From assembly GCA_028875245.1 (NCBI GenBank), contig JAPPEU010000075.1:1-62086 (forward strand): a DNA stretch of 62,086 nt, in the 5' to 3' direction. Source of the stretch: Chloroflexota bacterium (GTDB taxonomy: Bacteria > Chloroflexota > Anaerolineae > Aggregatilineales > Phototrophicaceae). Each line of letters begins with the position of its first letter. Positions within the stretch are counted from its first letter, which is position 1. Below, one piece after another: positions 17,092 to 26,692 of the stretch. The notes below the pieces were generated by a model that was not told where the DNA came from, did not search any database, and saw only the letters and a list, made by a program, of their open reading frames with translations. Made by a program: the position numbers and the translations under genes.

Positions 17092-19935
17092 GTGTTAATC
17101 CCATTCCAATCCATCCCAGCCAACAATCGCCCACCCCCACCACGCCACCGCGCCGCCTCCTGCCTCGTCGCCTGCAGCGCACTCCTCATCACCTTCGCCC
17201 TCATCGCCATCGGCCTCTTCCTCCCGCCCATCAACCTGCCCGAACGCCTGCTCGCCCGCCAGTACAGCCCGCTCAACGCCGGGGCCCCCACCATCGCCCT
17301 CGAGGGAGAGCTGCGCCTCAGCCTTCCGCCCGACCAGCCAGCGACCGACTTCGCCGTCAAGCTCAAGCGCCTGACTGCCGACGAATTCAAAGCCAGCGAC
17401 CCCGACCGGCCCGCCTGGCTCGCGGCCGCGCGCGCGGGTTTGCCGCAATTCCTGCAGTTGGTCAGCCCAATTTATCTGATTGAGTCCCGCGGCGCGCCAC
17501 CCGCGGCCCTGCAGATTGAACTGAAGCCGCCGAACGCCGCCAACGCCGAGCGCCTCGCGCTCTATGGCTGGGATGAGGACGTCTGGCGCTTCATTCCGTC
17601 GGATGCCGCCGCCGGTGTATTGCTTGGCGCGGCCGATTTCGCCCCCAAAGCGCTCGCTGGCTTTCAATTTCTCGCGACTCCGCCGCTTGTCTTGCTCTCA
17701 CAGGAGGTCAGCCAAGATTTCGACACGGAGATTGCGGCGCTTGGGGACATCTTCAGCCCGGCCGGCCTGCGCCCCACGCGCAGCGGCGCTTTGATCGGCA
17801 GCCTGGCGCCCGGCGGGGATGCCGACGCGGCTTATCTCTTCATGCCCTCGATCCGCAACTTTAGCGATCCGCGCGCCCTTGACATCGCCACCGTCACATC
17901 GATCATCTCAGGCCCGCCGCTGCGAGCGGATCACATCGCTCGCATCACTGATCTTGCCGAATTCAACGGTTTTGACGGCGTCTTCATCGATTATCGCGGT
18001 CTGTCCTTTGAGCATCGCGCCGGCTTCACGCGCTTCATCACGGAGTTGGCGGCCGGCCTGGCTCAAGCTGGCTTGCGGCTTGGTGTTGTCGTGCCCGTTG
18101 AGCCGGACGCCGACGCACCGGCGGGCAGCGGCGCTTATGACTGGCGTCGGATCGGTGAAGCGGCCGACTATTTCCAACTCCCTGCGATTATCAATCCACG
18201 CGCTTATGCGCCGGGAGAGACTGTTACTGATCTGCTACGCAAGGTCACGCGGCGGGTCGCCGGGAACAAAGTCCTGCTCGGCATGAGCGCCCGCTCCGTC
18301 CGCGACGTGAATGGCGTTCCGAGCCGGATTGCCTGGCACGACGCATTCGCCGCCCTCGGTGATGTGATCGTCATCGCCGACGCCGTCAGCCAAACCGGCT
18401 CCATCGAGCCCGGCACGGTCATTCGCGCGTCACTGAGCGGCTACAGCGCGCGTTTCGGCCATGATGACGCCAGCCAGACGGGCACTATCGATTATCTTGA
18501 TGAGTCCTCAGCATCCATCGCGCGCATCTGGCTGACCGATGACGCCGCCCTGCGCTATCGCATGGAAAGCGCCCTGTCGCAGCCTATCGCCGGCCTCGCC
18601 TTTGACGATTTGTTCGCGCAGGAACATATCCCGGGCTTGCCGCAAACCATCATGGAATTCAAAGCGGGAGGGCCGGTCAGCGCCGCTCCCATCCAGCTGC
18701 GCGCTCGTTGGTCCGTTCAAGGTGCTGCGGCCGCCGCCGAACACATCGTCACGGATCTCGATGACAATCTCGTGCTGACCCTGGAGGCGCCCGAAGGCAA
18801 CTACGCCATCAATTGGGCGGCGCTTGACGATGAACGTCCCGTGAGCCTTCGCCGCGGCGCTGTCATCCCTCTGTTCCAGCCGACGCCAACGCCGACCCCA
18901 ACCCCGACGCCGACGCCGGTTCCGCGTCCCGTTGTCGTGGCGGCGCCCAGCGGTCCGGCAAGCGCGCCGGGGGGCGCCAACTACGGCGCGGATCCACCGC
19001 CGCCGGGCAGCATCAGCATCGAGATCGGCGGTCACGTACTCCACACAGGCAGCGGCCGCACCATCAACGCGATGCGCTCCGCCGGCATGACCTGGATGAA
19101 GATTCAGTCGCGCTTCTACCAGCATGGCCCGCCTGACGTCGCCGGCGACATCGCCAACGCGCGCAACAATGGCTTCAAAATCCTGGTGGGGACCGTTGGC
19201 GATCCGTCCGAGCTGGCGCGTGGCGGCGATGGCTACATCAATGCCTACACCGATTGGCTGCAGCGGATCGCCGCGCAAGGCGCCGACGCCATCGAAGTTT
19301 GGAACGAGCCGAACCTCGACCGCGAATGGCCGCGCGGCCAGATCAGCGGCGTCGCCTACGCGCGCATGCTGGCGGCCGCCTACCGCAAGATCAAACAAGC
19401 CAACGGCGCGACCATGGTCATCAGCGCCGCGCCCGCCCCCACCGGCGCGGAGAACGCCTTCCCCGGCCAGGTCATGAATGATGACCGCTGGCTGCGCGAG
19501 ATGGTTTCCGGCGGCGGGCTGGATCATCTTGACTGCGTCGGCGCTCATTACAACGAAGGCATCATCCCGCCGGGCCAGACCAGCGGCGACCCGCGCGGGG
19601 GCGATTATTACACGCGCTATTTCTTCGGCATGCTCAACACCTACCACGGCATCACCGGGCGGCCCATCTGCTTTACCGAATTGGGCTATCTCACGTCCGA
19701 CGGCCTGCCGACGTTGCCCGCCTATTTTAGTTGGGCCAAGGATGTTACGCTGATGCAGCAGGCGGCTTGGCTGGCGCAAGCGGCGGCGCTGGCTTCGCAG
19801 AGTGGGCTGGTGCGCCTGCTAATCGTTTGGAATGTTGACTTTTCATACTACGGGGCCGACCCGCAAGCGGGCTACGCAATCATCCGTCCCGATGGCGCCT
19901 GCCCGGCATGCGCGACCTTGGCGGGCGCGCGTTAG
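17092..19935 (+). CDS. Membrane-anchored two-domain glycoside-hydrolase-like protein
   Basis: A 947-residue protein starting at GTG 17092. One N-terminal membrane helix (about residues 24-46) anchors a large extracellular part. Residues of about 225-440 resemble a GH18 barrel, but the catalytic stretch reads FDGVFIDYRGL, with Arg where the catalytic Glu should be. A Pro-Thr linker (about 602-620) joins it to a clan GH-A-like domain, with acid/base candidate E739 in VWNEPN and nucleophile candidate E863 in FTELGY. A CPAC pair lies near the C-terminus. It is the first of three consecutive genes with this last domain. The substrate is unknown; cell-surface polysaccharide is likely. Confidence 0.75.
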   Translation: MLIPFQSIPANNRPPPPRHRAASCLVACSALLITFALIAIGLFLPPINLPERLLARQYSPLNAGAPTIALEGELRLSLPPDQPATDFAVKLKRLTADEFKASDPDRPAWLAAARAGLPQFLQLVSPIYLIESRGAPPAALQIELKPPNAANAERLALYGWDEDVWRFIPSDAAAGVLLGAADFAPKALAGFQFLATPPLVLLSQEVSQDFDTEIAALGDIFSPAGLRPTRSGALIGSLAPGGDADAAYLFMPSIRNFSDPRALDIATVTSIISGPPLRADHIARITDLAEFNGFDGVFIDYRGLSFEHRAGFTRFITELAAGLAQAGLRLGVVVPVEPDADAPAGSGAYDWRRIGEAADYFQLPAIINPRAYAPGETVTDLLRKVTRRVAGNKVLLGMSARSVRDVNGVPSRIAWHDAFAALGDVIVIADAVSQTGSIEPGTVIRASLSGYSARFGHDDASQTGTIDYLDESSASIARIWLTDDAALRYRMESALSQPIAGLAFDDLFAQEHIPGLPQTIMEFKAGGPVSAAPIQLRARWSVQGAAAAAEHIVTDLDDNLVLTLEAPEGNYAINWAALDDERPVSLRRGAVIPLFQPTPTPTPTPTPTPVPRPVVVAAPSGPASAPGGANYGADPPPPGSISIEIGGHVLHTGSGRTINAMRSAGMTWMKIQSRFYQHGPPDVAGDIANARNNGFKILVGTVGDPSELARGGDGYINAYTDWLQRIAAQGADAIEVWNEPNLDREWPRGQISGVAYARMLAAAYRKIKQANGATMVISAAPAPTGAENAFPGQVMNDDRWLREMVSGGGLDHLDCVGAHYNEGIIPPGQTSGDPRGGDYYTRYFFGMLNTYHGITGRPICFTELGYLTSDGLPTLPAYFSWAKDVTLMQQAAWLAQAAALASQSGLVRLLIVWNVDFSYYGADPQAGYAIIRPDGACPACATLAGAR

Positions 19936-20008
19936 GGCGGAAAACACTGCCGCGCATGGGCAAATTGATGTAATCTCAAGGGTGGGCGCGGGCGGCGCAG
20001 GAGCTGAC

Positions 20009-21421
20009 GTGGTAACCAAAGCTGTACACAAGCAGATTCGCGGCTTTGTCATCATCTGGCTTGCGATCACCTTCATCATGGTGATGGCGACCTTTCTCGC
20101 CATCTACTTCACATCGGGCGCCGAACGAATGGACGCCGCTTCCGGCAATCCAATTCCGCTGGCCACTGCCGCCGAGCAATCGAACGCCGGCCCGGACCCG
20201 CTGCCCAGCGCCTCGCCCCAGCCAAGTTCCACGCCGACGCGCAGTACGCCTGACCCAACCATGCCCGTCTATTTGGAAGAGGTCACGCTGGAGCCGACAC
20301 TGACGCCGATTCCGACGCCCTGGCCCGTCGCAGTCAAGCGCTATGAGGTCGGCATCCAGGTGGAACAGTCGCCCGATTTTAATCCGGAAAATCAGGACAA
20401 TTGGTACCGTTCCGTCACCGCCGACCTGGGCATGCGCTGGGTGAAACAGCAAGTGCGCTGGGAACAGATGGAAGCGCAGCAAGGCGAAATCGATTGGAGC
20501 GTGCTCGATTTCATCATGCCCAGCGCGCAGAAATTCGACATCAAGATGCTCCTGTCCATCGTGACCGCCCCCGCCTGGGCGCGCGAGCCGGGCGCCAGCC
20601 TCGACCGGCACGGGCCACCCGCCGATCCGCAAATTTTCGCCGATTTCGTCGCCGCCATCCTTAAGCGCTATCCCGGCCAGATCCACGCGATTGAAGTCTG
20701 GAACGAGCAGAACCTGGACCGCGAATGGACATCGATTCATGGGCTCAGCGCGGAAAAATATGTCGAGCTGCTGCGCGTGGCTTACCAGACGATCAAAGCC
20801 ATTGAGCCGGGTACGATCGTCATCAGCGGCGCCCTCTCGCCAACGGGCGTCGACGACGGCCGTTCCGCGGTCGACGACTTCAAATATATGGAACGGCAAA
20901 TCGAAGCCGACATGTTGGATTGGGCCGATTGCGTCGGCGCCCACCACAACGGCTACAACGTCAGCCCCGATTATCGCTATCTCGATATCCCCGATGACCC
21001 AACGGCCATTTTCCAGGGCCCCTTTAGCAACCGGCATCACAGCTGGAGCTTCCGCAGCACGCTTGAAGGCTATGCCCAACGCATCCGCGCGGCCAGCAGG
21101 GACACCCAGCTTTGCGTCACCGAGTTCGGCTGGCCATCGTCCGAGGATCTGGGCGGGGCGCGCCAAGGCTTCGAATTCTCACTGGACAACACCCTCGCGG
21201 AACAGGCGGAGTGGATCACCAAAGCCATGACGAACATGGAAACCTGGGGTTTCGTCTGGTTAGCCTTCTTCTGGAATTTCAATTACGGTCCCCAGGCCGG
21301 TTATGCCATCACCAACGACAACGTCCCCTATTCATTGATCGGCCCAGATTTCACCTTCCGCCCCGCCTACGACGCGATCAGAGCCTGGCAGCAAGATTAT
21401 CTGGCCCGCGCGAGTTCCTGA
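20009..21421 (+). CDS. Membrane-anchored clan GH-A-like glycoside hydrolase
   Basis: A 470-residue protein. GTG at 20009 has GGAG upstream and yields a short cytoplasmic tail and one helix (about residues 11-34). The ORF extension to 19832 overlaps the preceding gene and is ignored. A Ser/Thr/Pro-rich linker (about 50-110) precedes the catalytic domain. E233 in VWNEQN and E372 in VTEFGW are the expected acid/base and nucleophile, on strands 4 and 7 of a TIM barrel (GH5/GH39-like). It is a paralogue of the genes on both sides; all three keep a WNE(P/Q)NL.REW signature. Confidence 0.78.
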   Translation: MVTKAVHKQIRGFVIIWLAITFIMVMATFLAIYFTSGAERMDAASGNPIPLATAAEQSNAGPDPLPSASPQPSSTPTRSTPDPTMPVYLEEVTLEPTLTPIPTPWPVAVKRYEVGIQVEQSPDFNPENQDNWYRSVTADLGMRWVKQQVRWEQMEAQQGEIDWSVLDFIMPSAQKFDIKMLLSIVTAPAWAREPGASLDRHGPPADPQIFADFVAAILKRYPGQIHAIEVWNEQNLDREWTSIHGLSAEKYVELLRVAYQTIKAIEPGTIVISGALSPTGVDDGRSAVDDFKYMERQIEADMLDWADCVGAHHNGYNVSPDYRYLDIPDDPTAIFQGPFSNRHHSWSFRSTLEGYAQRIRAASRDTQLCVTEFGWPSSEDLGGARQGFEFSLDNTLAEQAEWITKAMTNMETWGFVWLAFFWNFNYGPQAGYAITNDNVPYSLIGPDFTFRPAYDAIRAWQQDYLARASS

Positions 21422-21422
21422 T

Positions 21423-22640
21423 ATGCGAGCATTGACTCGCAAGAAAATCGCCGCGCTTCTGTTGGTCTACGCCCTTGTCACCGCGGGCGCAGCGCTCGGC
21501 TGGCGTTACTTGCAGCCGCTTTGGGACCCCTTCAAAGCGAGCGCGATAACCGACGCGCCCTTTCCCTCGCTGACCTACGGGGTCCATACCTTCCTGTGGT
21601 GGGATGGCGGGGACGTCGGCAAGCACCTGGATTGGGTCCGCCTGATGTCATTCAGCCATGCCAAGCAGACCTTCGCCTGGCGCGATCTTGAGCCAGAGCC
21701 CGACCGCTGGGATTGGCGGCAGGCCGATCGCATCTTGAGCGAAGTGCAGCGCCGCGAACTGCGGCTCATCGTTCGCCTGGGGCAAACGCCGGAATGGGCC
21801 CGTTCCCCGGGCGCGAGCCAGTCCCATGACGCGCCGCCGGCCGCTATGGCGAAATGGCGCGCCTACTGCGCCGCCGTTGCCGAGCGCTACCAAGGCAGAA
21901 TCAGCGCCTATCAGATCTGGAACGAGCCCAACCTGAGCCGCGAATGGGGCGACCAGCGCCCGGACCCCGCTGGCTACGTCGCCTTGCTCGCCGAATGCGG
22001 CGCCGCGATCCGTCAAGCCGATCCCGCTGCCATTCTAATCTCGGCTGGCTTGGCGCCGACCGGCACCCACGGCGAGCTCGCCACGCCCGATGATGTCTAT
22101 CTCGACCAGATGTATCGCAGCGGCTTCCAGCGCCACATCGATGCGGTCGGCGTCCACGCCCCCGGTTACGCGCCGCCCGAGATCGGGCCCGACGACCCCG
22201 AAGCGGCTCAACGCTGGTTTACCTTTCGGCGCGTTGAGGACCTGCGCAAAATCATGCTGAGCCATGGCGATGAAGCGCGCCAGATGGCCATCATGGAATT
22301 AGGCTATACCATCGACCCCGTCAATCCCGATTATCAGTGGTTCAGCGTGACGAAAGAGGAGCAAGCCATTTATCTTGAGCGCGCTTATGAATATGCCATC
22401 GCCAACTGGCGCCCCTGGGTTGGCCTGATGGTCTTGCTTAATCTGCCCGACCCAGCCTGGAGCCCCGCCGATGAACAATACTGGTGGTCAATTGTCGAGC
22501 CGGACGGCAGCGGACCGCGCGCCGCTTTCATCACTGTCGCCAATATGCGAAAAGTCTGCGGCGACTTCGAAATCCCTGCGCGCGAGGACGACAGCCCGGC
22601 CGCTTTGGGCCTGGTGAAAGCGCCGATTTGCCCGCCGTGA
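21423..22640 (+). CDS. Membrane-anchored clan GH-A-like glycoside hydrolase
   Basis: A 405-residue protein starting one base after the previous stop codon. One N-terminal helix (about residues 9-25) is followed directly by the barrel without a long linker. E168 in IWNEPN and E292 in MELGY are the candidate catalytic pair. Length and motif spacing are close to the middle paralogue. All three would sit on the outer face of the membrane. Position before a membrane glycosyltransferase suggests trimming or remodelling of an exported glycan, which is inference. Confidence 0.78.
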   Translation: MRALTRKKIAALLLVYALVTAGAALGWRYLQPLWDPFKASAITDAPFPSLTYGVHTFLWWDGGDVGKHLDWVRLMSFSHAKQTFAWRDLEPEPDRWDWRQADRILSEVQRRELRLIVRLGQTPEWARSPGASQSHDAPPAAMAKWRAYCAAVAERYQGRISAYQIWNEPNLSREWGDQRPDPAGYVALLAECGAAIRQADPAAILISAGLAPTGTHGELATPDDVYLDQMYRSGFQRHIDAVGVHAPGYAPPEIGPDDPEAAQRWFTFRRVEDLRKIMLSHGDEARQMAIMELGYTIDPVNPDYQWFSVTKEEQAIYLERAYEYAIANWRPWVGLMVLLNLPDPAWSPADEQYWWSIVEPDGSGPRAAFITVANMRKVCGDFEIPAREDDSPAALGLVKAPICPP

Positions 22641-22702
22641 ATCCACCTGATTTCGAGCTTTGCAAGAGAGTAGTGTTTCAGGCTGGTCATGCAAATAAAG
22701 TC

Positions 22703-22775
22703 TGTAGAGGCATTTCGCCGAATCGCCCACAAAACGAGTCTGGAAGAGCGGGCGTCTCGACGAGATGCGCCTACA
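22703..22775. repeat. REP/MITE-like element, decayed copy
   Basis: The ends tgtagaggcatttcgc and gagatgcgcctaca are inverted copies, and each arm can fold (gcatttcgccgaatcgc; gggcgtctcgacgagatgcgc). This is a diverged copy of the TGTAGGGGCG family, lying between the third hydrolase gene and the glycosyltransferase gene. Confidence 0.65.
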
Positions 22776-22872
22776 ATGTTCCTAATCTGTCGCATAAATT
22801 TGGTGGAACTACTACTGACCGAACCCTGCATCAAGAGCCTGCCTGCTGATTTGAGGTATACTTGCTGACGCC

Positions 22873-24963
22873 ATGACAGTTCAATCGACATTTATAAACT
22901 TCCTCAAGGGTCACGCCTTGATGACAAGCAAGATGAGCTTTTCCCTTGTCGTCATCTTGCTCTTGGTCGCCGCGCTTCTGCGCTCTTTTGATCTCGCGAA
23001 TCTTCCCCAGGGCTTCAGCGAAGACGAAATCATTAACATCCGCCTGGTCGATAACGTCCGGCAAGGCGATATCTTCGCCTTCTATCCGGGCGAAGACGGC
23101 GGGCGCGAAGGCTTCTATCCCGTCTTCGTCGCCTTTGTGACGTCCTTTGTTGGCGAAGGCACAATCGGCTTCCGCATCGCGTCGCTCTGGCTCAGCATGC
23201 TTTCAATTGCGATCATTTATACGCTCGGCCTCCATCTCTTCAATCCTGTCGTCGGCGTGTTGGCCGCCAGTTTGGTGACCGTCAATATGAGCAGTATCTT
23301 GCTCGCGCGCGCGGTTTCCAGCGACGCCATCGTCCTCTTTTGGGTTTCGGCGACCATGCTGGCGCTGGCCCGTTCCTTGCCCGTTTATCGGCGCACCCGC
23401 GTCGTCACCTCCAATATCATCTCCTTCGCTGCTCTGGGCGCGCTGCTGGGCATCGGCTTCTACGTGCACCCTTCCAGCCTGTTCATCGCGCTCGGCGCCA
23501 TGGCCTACATCGTCCACCTGCTCTACGTCCGCGATATTATGTTCCGCCAGCGGCGCAGCTATACCGGTTTCGCCATCTTGCTCATGCTGATTATCAGCAT
23601 GCCCTATGTGATTTCCTCCATCAACCTGCCGCAGTATTCCGCCGTGCACCGCATAGCCAGCGACTACAACGTGATGCAGCTGCATTCGATCGTCGATGGA
23701 TTGCTGGCGATCGTCGCCCAAGGCGATGCCAACCCGCTGCATAATCTGCCCGGGCGCCCGCTGGTTGACGCCTTCAGCGGCCTCTTCATGCTGGTTGGGG
23801 TCCTGATCTGTTTCATGCGGCGGCATCGCCCCCGCTTCATGTTGATGCTTATCATGTTTGTCCTGACGCTGCCGGCCGCCCTCATCGTGGAAGGCAGCCC
23901 CAATTTCCATCGCATGAATGTCTTGCTGCCGCAGCTAGCGATCTTCTTCGGCATGGGCGTCTATTCGGTGATTCGCGCGCCCATCTTCGCCGACTTTGTC
24001 TTCCGCCGTATGGCTGTCGCCGGTTTACTCGTTCTGCTCGTCATCAACATCGCCTGGACGGCAACCGATCTTTATGCCGACTGGCGCGATAATGAGGAGG
24101 TCCTGCCGCTGGTCAACGGCGGTTTGGGGCAGATCGCCCATTATCTCGATGTCGTCGGCGACGAGATTCCGGTCGTCTTTTGCAACGCCGCCTGGGATGC
24201 GGTCCACGCTGAACGCGCCATTGGCATCAGCGACAAGACGCTGCTGATGATGAACCGCTCCGAATTTGTCTACCGTGAAGCGGATTGCAGCCAAAGCCTG
24301 TTGCTCGCCAATGGCGGGGAGAAGCAGCGCATCGTCTTCTTCGACGAAGCGGCTATGGATGGCGCGCACCCCTACTTGCGGGAATGGCTGGCGCAGGGGC
24401 AGTCGGTAATGGGCAAACTGCCGCGAAACACCGTTATCGAGCTCGAAACCGTTCAGCTATTGGCGGATCGCGCCGGCGCCCTGACCACTACCGCGCCGCT
24501 TTCCTACGCGCCCGAGGTGGCGGCCCTGGAGCCGATCGCGCCCCCGATCCGCTTTGGCGGCAACCTGACCCTTCTCGGCTATGAGCCCGATGTCAAACGT
24601 GAATTCCTGCCTGGGGAAATCGTCGATGTCATCACCTACTGGCGAGTGGAGGGCGCGTTCCTGTCCGATATTATCCTCAAGAATCACGTCCTGGCCGACC
24701 CTGTTACGCCAATAGGCATTCGCGATGTCATCAGCGTTAACCCGCTCATGCTGCGTGAACGCGATGTGTTCATTCAAGTGACCCCGGTGCAACTGCGCGA
24801 AACCACCTTGCCGGGCAACTACATCGTCTCCGTCGGCGCATATCGCCAAAGCGACCAGCAGCGCCTGCCCGTTCTCAAGGATGATCAACCGCACGGCGAC
24901 CGCATCTTCCTCTACAACATTGAGGTGCTGCCTTTACCCGCCACTGATGAAAGCGGCGGATGA
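22873..24963 (+). CDS. Multi-pass membrane glycosyltransferase, GT39/ArnT-like
   Basis: A 696-residue GT-C-fold protein. After the first helix comes NLPQGFSEDEIINIR, with the acidic residues (EDE) that in GT39/ArnT enzymes hold the catalytic Asp. About eleven hydrophobic segments follow to about residue 390, then a soluble domain ending in a beta-rich region of about 120 residues (EPIAPPIRFGGNLTLLGYE onward). ATG at 22873 is used; an in-frame ATG at 22921 is possible. It probably adds sugars from a lipid-linked donor to an extracytoplasmic acceptor. It lies downstream of three surface hydrolases and overlaps rnz by ATGA. Confidence 0.78.
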   Translation: MTVQSTFINFLKGHALMTSKMSFSLVVILLLVAALLRSFDLANLPQGFSEDEIINIRLVDNVRQGDIFAFYPGEDGGREGFYPVFVAFVTSFVGEGTIGFRIASLWLSMLSIAIIYTLGLHLFNPVVGVLAASLVTVNMSSILLARAVSSDAIVLFWVSATMLALARSLPVYRRTRVVTSNIISFAALGALLGIGFYVHPSSLFIALGAMAYIVHLLYVRDIMFRQRRSYTGFAILLMLIISMPYVISSINLPQYSAVHRIASDYNVMQLHSIVDGLLAIVAQGDANPLHNLPGRPLVDAFSGLFMLVGVLICFMRRHRPRFMLMLIMFVLTLPAALIVEGSPNFHRMNVLLPQLAIFFGMGVYSVIRAPIFADFVFRRMAVAGLLVLLVINIAWTATDLYADWRDNEEVLPLVNGGLGQIAHYLDVVGDEIPVVFCNAAWDAVHAERAIGISDKTLLMMNRSEFVYREADCSQSLLLANGGEKQRIVFFDEAAMDGAHPYLREWLAQGQSVMGKLPRNTVIELETVQLLADRAGALTTTAPLSYAPEVAALEPIAPPIRFGGNLTLLGYEPDVKREFLPGEIVDVITYWRVEGAFLSDIILKNHVLADPVTPIGIRDVISVNPLMLRERDVFIQVTPVQLRETTLPGNYIVSVGAYRQSDQQRLPVLKDDQPHGDRIFLYNIEVLPLPATDESGG

Positions 24964-25952
24964 TGTTCGAACTCGTCTTCCTCGGCACGTCGGCTTCCGC
25001 GCCGTCGATCTATCGCGGCTTGCCCGCGCTGGCGGTCCTGGCGGGCGAACAGCGTTTCCTGGTCGATTGCGGCGAAGGCACACAGCGCCAAATCCTCCGC
25101 AGCGGCATCGGCTTCAAGCGCCTCAACCGGATCTTCCTGACGCATGCGCACCTGGATCATATTCTGGGCTTGGGCGGCCTGCTCTCGACATTCGGCCGCT
25201 GGGAAGCGCTCGACGAAATACATATCTGGGGCGGCCTGCCCGCCATCGAACGGGTGCAAGCCCTGGTGCGCCAGGTTGTCTTTCGCCGGCAAACGCCGCC
25301 TGTTCCCATCTACTTTTACCGCGCGAAGCCGGGGGAAACGCTGTTCCAGGGGCGCAACTTCTCCGTGCGCGCCTTTCCCGTCTCCCACCGGGGGCGCGAA
25401 TGCTATGGCTACATATTCGAGGAAGACGCTCGCCGTCCATTCCTGGCCGATAAGGCGGAAGCGCTCGGCCTGCCTCAAGGTCCGGAGCGGGGTCGGCTCG
25501 TCGCCGGCGAATCTGTCCTTACGCCGGCCGGCCGCGTCGTCCACCCGGATGATGTCCTGGGCGGCGATGTCAGGGGCGCCAAAGTCGTCATCACCGGCGA
25601 CCTCGCGCGCACCGATGACATTCGCGACGCGGTTCAAGACGCCGATGCCCTGGTGATCGAATCGACCTATCTCGACCGACATGCCGATATCGCGCGCGAA
25701 GTCGGCCATATCACCGCGCGGCAAGCGGCTGAACTGGCGCGCGACTGCGATGTCAAGTACCTCTTTCTGACACACATCTCACGCCGCTATCGCGAATTTG
25801 AAGTGATCGGCGAAGTCCGCAAGACCTTTCCCGATTCTTATGTCGTTCGCGATCTGGATCACTTCGCTGTCTTCCGTGACAAACTGCCGCGGAAACTTGA
25901 GTCGCCGGTTCAGGCGAATGCCGAAGACGACTTGCCCGAAGAAGGAGAATGA
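24960..25952 (+). CDS. rnz: Ribonuclease Z
   Basis: A 330-residue metallo-beta-lactamase-fold tRNA 3' endonuclease, which trims pre-tRNA tails. The N-terminus FELVFLGTSASAPS and the metal motif THAHLDHILGL are diagnostic. The substrate-binding region GFKRLNRIFLTH and a later HxxR-type segment (FLTHISRRY) complete the set. It starts inside the stop of the glycosyltransferase gene (ATGA overlap) and its own stop overlaps the O-methyltransferase start, so the three genes are translationally coupled. Confidence 0.94.
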   Translation: MMFELVFLGTSASAPSIYRGLPALAVLAGEQRFLVDCGEGTQRQILRSGIGFKRLNRIFLTHAHLDHILGLGGLLSTFGRWEALDEIHIWGGLPAIERVQALVRQVVFRRQTPPVPIYFYRAKPGETLFQGRNFSVRAFPVSHRGRECYGYIFEEDARRPFLADKAEALGLPQGPERGRLVAGESVLTPAGRVVHPDDVLGGDVRGAKVVITGDLARTDDIRDAVQDADALVIESTYLDRHADIAREVGHITARQAAELARDCDVKYLFLTHISRRYREFEVIGEVRKTFPDSYVVRDLDHFAVFRDKLPRKLESPVQANAEDDLPEEGE

Positions 25953-26596
25953 TGATGAGCCAAAACCTGTCGCAGCGCTGCAAGGCCTATGTCAAAGAAC
26001 ATTTCGCCCAGGAAGACGAGATTTTGCGTACCGTGCGTCAGCAAACGGCGGCGCATGGCATCCCGCAGATCAACCTCGAGCCGAACGAAGCGAAGCTGCT
26101 TCAGCTGCTGGTCCGGCTCTGCGGCGCCGAGCGTGTCATCGAAGTTGGCGCCCTGGCCGGCTATAGCGGGATCTGCATCGCCCGCGCCCTGCCCGATCAT
26201 GGCCGGCTGATCACCATTGAACTGAGCAGCCTTCATGCCGAAGTCGCCCGCGCTCATTTCAAGCTGGCCGGCCTGGCGGGCAAAGTCACCGTCCTGCAAG
26301 GCGCCGGCATAGAAGTGCTGCCGAAGCTGGCTGCGGACGGGCCCTACGATTTGATGTTCATCGACGCCGACAAAGGCAATTATGCCAATTATCTGGACTG
26401 GGCGGCATGCAACCTGCGACTGGGCGGGGCGGTGGTGGCCGATAACGCCTTCTGGGGCGGCAGCATCTTCAACCCGCAGACCGACGACGACCGGGCCATG
26501 ATCGAGTTCAATCGCAGGCTCGCGGCGCACCCGCAGTTCGAAAGCACCATCATCGAAGTCGGCGATGGCATCGCTCTCGGCGTCAAAACCCAATAA
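25949..26596 (+). CDS. O-methyltransferase, CCoAOMT/COMT-like family
   Basis: A 215-residue class I AdoMet-dependent methyltransferase of the metal-dependent small-molecule O-methyltransferase family. Motif I is VIEVGALAGYSGICIA. The metal and catalytic region is LMFIDADKGNYANYLDW, followed by VVADNAFWGGS. The usual substrates are catechols or related phenols; the actual one cannot be told. It begins in the last codons of rnz (ATGATGATG cluster after GAAGGAG). Confidence 0.9.
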   Translation: MMMSQNLSQRCKAYVKEHFAQEDEILRTVRQQTAAHGIPQINLEPNEAKLLQLLVRLCGAERVIEVGALAGYSGICIARALPDHGRLITIELSSLHAEVARAHFKLAGLAGKVTVLQGAGIEVLPKLAADGPYDLMFIDADKGNYANYLDWAACNLRLGGAVVADNAFWGGSIFNPQTDDDRAMIEFNRRLAAHPQFESTIIEVGDGIALGVKTQ

Positions 26597-26610
26597 CCGA
26601 TTTCCGCCGA

Positions 26611-26638
26611 TGTAGGGGCGGGCCATTGGGGCGCCCGC
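26611..26638. repeat. REP-like half element
   Basis: The sequence tgtaggggcgggccattggg followed by gcgcccgc is a single arm of the TGTAGGGGCG family, between convergent genes. Confidence 0.7.
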
Positions 26639-26692
26639 ACAGCAAGCGACTGGCGTCTGGTTGAGCGAGCGATTAAGCTGCCCGCCTTGAAT

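Noticed and set aside
18880..18932. DNA tandem repeat of ccgacgcc type
   Set aside because: It simply encodes the Pro-Thr linker of the hydrolase; a similar explanation holds for 28200-28330 (tail of the RodZ-like protein).
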